DNA of 64,000 nucleotides, taken from Pseudomonas mendocina. GTDB taxonomy: Bacteria; Pseudomonadota; Gammaproteobacteria; Pseudomonadales; Pseudomonadaceae. This document shows, piece after piece, positions 62,468 through 64,000 of this stretch; positions within the stretch are counted from its first letter, which is position 1; the number at the start of each line of letters is the position of its first letter. Location of the stretch: NCBI RefSeq assembly GCF_003008615.1, contig NZ_CP027657.1:2914001-2978000 (forward strand), given 5' to 3'. The notes beneath the pieces are model-generated. The model saw only the letters and a program-made list of their open reading frames with translations. It made no database searches and was not told the origin of the DNA. A program made the position numbers and the translations under genes.

Positions 62468-62498
62468 GCAAAACCCCCGGCTTGGGCCGGGGGTTTTG
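62468..62498. terminator. Rho-independent terminator of rpoD
   Basis: AAAACCCCCGG-CTTGGG-CCGGGGGTTTT lies immediately after the rpoD stop. It may act in both directions. Confidence 0.9.
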
Positions 62499-62501
62499 GT
62501 A

Positions 62502-64000
62502 TCACTCGTCGAGGAAGGAGCGCAGATGCTCGCTTCGCGTCGGGTGGCGCAGCTTGCGCAGCGCCTTGGCTTCGATCTGACGAATCCGCTCACGGGTGAC
62601 ATCGAACTGCTTGCCCACTTCCTCGAGGGTGTGGTCAGTGTTCATGTCGATACCGAAGCGCATGCGCAGAACCTTGGCTTCACGGGCAGTGAGGCCGGCC
62701 AGCACTTCGCGAGTGGCTTCCTTGAGGCTTTCGACCGTGGCCACATCGATCGGGGACTGCATGGTGCTGTCCTCGATGAAGTCGCCCAGGTGCGAATCTT
62801 CGTCGTCGCCAATCGGGGTTTCCATGGAGATCGGCTCTTTGGCGATCTTCAATACCTTGCGGATCTTGTCCTCGGGCATTTCCATGCGCTCACCCAGCTC
62901 TTCCGGAGTGGGTTCGCGACCCATTTCCTGCAGCATCTGACGGGAGATGCGGTTGAGCTTGTTGATGGTCTCGATCATGTGCACCGGAATACGGATGGTG
63001 CGCGCCTGGTCGGCGATCGAGCGGGTGATTGCCTGGCGAATCCACCAGGTGGCGTAGGTCGAGAACTTGTAGCCGCGACGGTATTCGAACTTGTCCACCG
63101 CCTTCATCAGGCCGATGTTGCCTTCCTGGATCAGGTCGAGGAACTGCAGGCCGCGGTTGGTGTACTTCTTGGCGATGGAGATGACCAGGCGCAGGTTCGC
63201 CTCGACCATTTCCTTCTTGGCGCGGCGAGCTTTCGCTTCACCGATGGACATGCGACGGTTGATGTCCTTGATCTCGGCCAGGCTCAGGCTGCACTCGGCT
63301 TCCAGATCGACCAGCTTCTGCTGGCAACGCTGGATGTCGGCTTGCAGGTTGCCCAGGGCTTCGGCGTACTTGGCCTTGCCCTTGGCCAGATCGGCAGCCC
63401 AGCTCATGTCGATTTCGTTGCCCGGGAACAGGCGCAGGAAGTCGGCACGCGGCATGCGAGCGTCACGCACGCACAGCTGCATGATGGCGCGTTCTTGAGT
63501 ACGCAGGCGGTCGAGGGCATCGCGCACCTGGGTGACCAGGGCGTCGTACTGCTTGGGCACCAGCTTGATCGGCATGAACAGCTCGGCCAGTGCGGCCAGC
63601 TCTTCGGTGGCCTGCTTGCTGCCACGACCATGCTTCTTCAGAGCCTTCAGCGCTTTTTCCTGCTGCTCGGCCACGGCTGTGAAGCGGCGTGCCGCTTCTT
63701 CCGGATCCGGGCCGCCGTCGCCTTCTTCTTCCTCGTCGTCGCTGCTCTCTTCTTCCTCGTCGTCGTCGCTCTCTTCAGCAGCGGCGCCTTCTTTTACAGG
63801 AACAGGAGCGGCGGCTTCGTCGGGCACGCTGCCGTCATCCGGGTCGATGTAACCACTGAGTACTTCGGCCAGGCGGCCGCCCTCGGTGGTGACACGCTTG
63901 TACTCGGCGAGGATGCCGTCGACAGTGCCGGGGAAGTGAGCGATGGCGCTCATGACTTCACGGATGCCTTCCTCGATGCGCTTGGCGATTTCGATCTCGC
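62502..64000 (-). CDS. rpoD: RNA polymerase sigma-70 factor RpoD (partial)
   Basis: The C-terminal about 499 residues are in the window; the start lies beyond the right edge. The acidic Glu/Asp-rich linker typical of Pseudomonas RpoD ([20 protein letters not shown], around the middle), then region 2 ([32 protein letters not shown]), region 3 and region 4 ([19 protein letters not shown]) are all readable. The stop is followed by a strong terminator. It is the primary sigma factor. Confidence 0.98.
   Translation of the reverse strand, partial: EIEIAKRIEEGIREVMSAIAHFPGTVDGILAEYKRVTTEGGRLAEVLSGYIDPDDGSVPDEAAAPVPVKEGAAAEESDDDEEEESSDDEEEEGDGGPDPEEAARRFTAVAEQQEKALKALKKHGRGSKQATEELAALAELFMPIKLVPKQYDALVTQVRDALDRLRTQERAIMQLCVRDARMPRADFLRLFPGNEIDMSWAADLAKGKAKYAEALGNLQADIQRCQQKLVDLEAECSLSLAEIKDINRRMSIGEAKARRAKKEMVEANLRLVISIAKKYTNRGLQFLDLIQEGNIGLMKAVDKFEYRRGYKFSTYATWWIRQAITRSIADQARTIRIPVHMIETINKLNRISRQMLQEMGREPTPEELGERMEMPEDKIRKVLKIAKEPISMETPIGDDEDSHLGDFIEDSTMQSPIDVATVESLKEATREVLAGLTAREAKVLRMRFGIDMNTDHTLEEVGKQFDVTRERIRQIEAKALRKLRHPTRSEHLRSFLDE

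Noticed and set aside
1..64000. CRISPR arrays, rRNA operons, intact insertion sequences or prophage structural genes
   Set aside because: No regularly spaced repeats, rRNA, transposase or phage structural genes were seen in the window.

Overview
The window is a Pseudomonas chromosome segment. The dense GC-rich coding, the gene content (rpoD next to a PA0575/RmcA-like regulator, the bio operon beside ComF, paired FadE-type acyl-CoA dehydrogenases, hut genes, an OprD porin) and the regulatory signals (GacA box with an Rsm RNA, PsrA box, HutC sites, Crc/Hfq CA motifs) all fit. The P. mendocina/oleovorans side of the genus is plausible but is only a guess. Most of the window is core genome. The accessory part is a 7.4 kb block at 51.0-58.5 kb.

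Layout. 0-12 kb: start of an exonuclease gene and a CNMP-CBS-DUF294 protein; LTA-synthase-like sulfatase; malate synthase G; a GNAT enzyme and a GcvR-like ACT protein; RarD permease; SrkA kinase; ModE-like regulator; ComF. 12-17.4 kb: small membrane protein and the biotin operon bioB-F-H-C-D, behind a BirA operator that overlaps a sigma-70 promoter. 17.4-24 kb: a flagellar-like small protein, a SprA-type metalloprotease homologue, fadE1 (behind a PsrA-type box), a diguanylate cyclase and fadE2. 24-32.4 kb: an OprD porin divergent from hutI-G-U-H-C, the four-step histidine pathway, with two HutC palindromes between them. 32.4-35 kb: endonuclease I, an Rsm regulatory RNA (probably RsmY) under a GacA box, and a hydrolase/TetR pair. 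35-38.7 kb: a LysR regulator divergent from a MOSC protein, an aminotransferase homologue and a glutamine-amidotransferase homologue; the last two lack their catalytic residues. 38.8-51 kb: FMN reductase; LysR with polyamine-type binding protein and guanidinobutyrase/agmatinase-like enzyme; an unknown tail-anchored protein; CoA-transferase and GntP permease behind a sigma-54 promoter, with their enhancer-binding protein; a diguanylate cyclase; a small conserved protein.

51.0-58.5 kb: a block bounded by perfect 47-bp direct repeats, the right copy being the 3' end and terminator of a tRNA-Ile(CAU) gene. It encodes, all on the minus strand, a PAAR-cysteine-peptidase effector with a lipoprotein that may be its immunity protein, a Fic pseudogene with an operator array, an internally deleted NERD protein, and a 1054-residue AT-rich protein joining an intact metallophosphoesterase domain to a STAND-like P-loop NTPase. 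The last is the best candidate for an undescribed (probably anti-phage) system. 58.5-64 kb: tRNA-Ile, the RmcA-like GGDEF-EAL regulator and the 3' part of rpoD.

The pseudo-aminotransferase/pseudo-amidotransferase operon is the second most unusual item. Intergenic regions carry several families of short palindromic repeats, one of which appears to have entered the 5' coding part of bioC.
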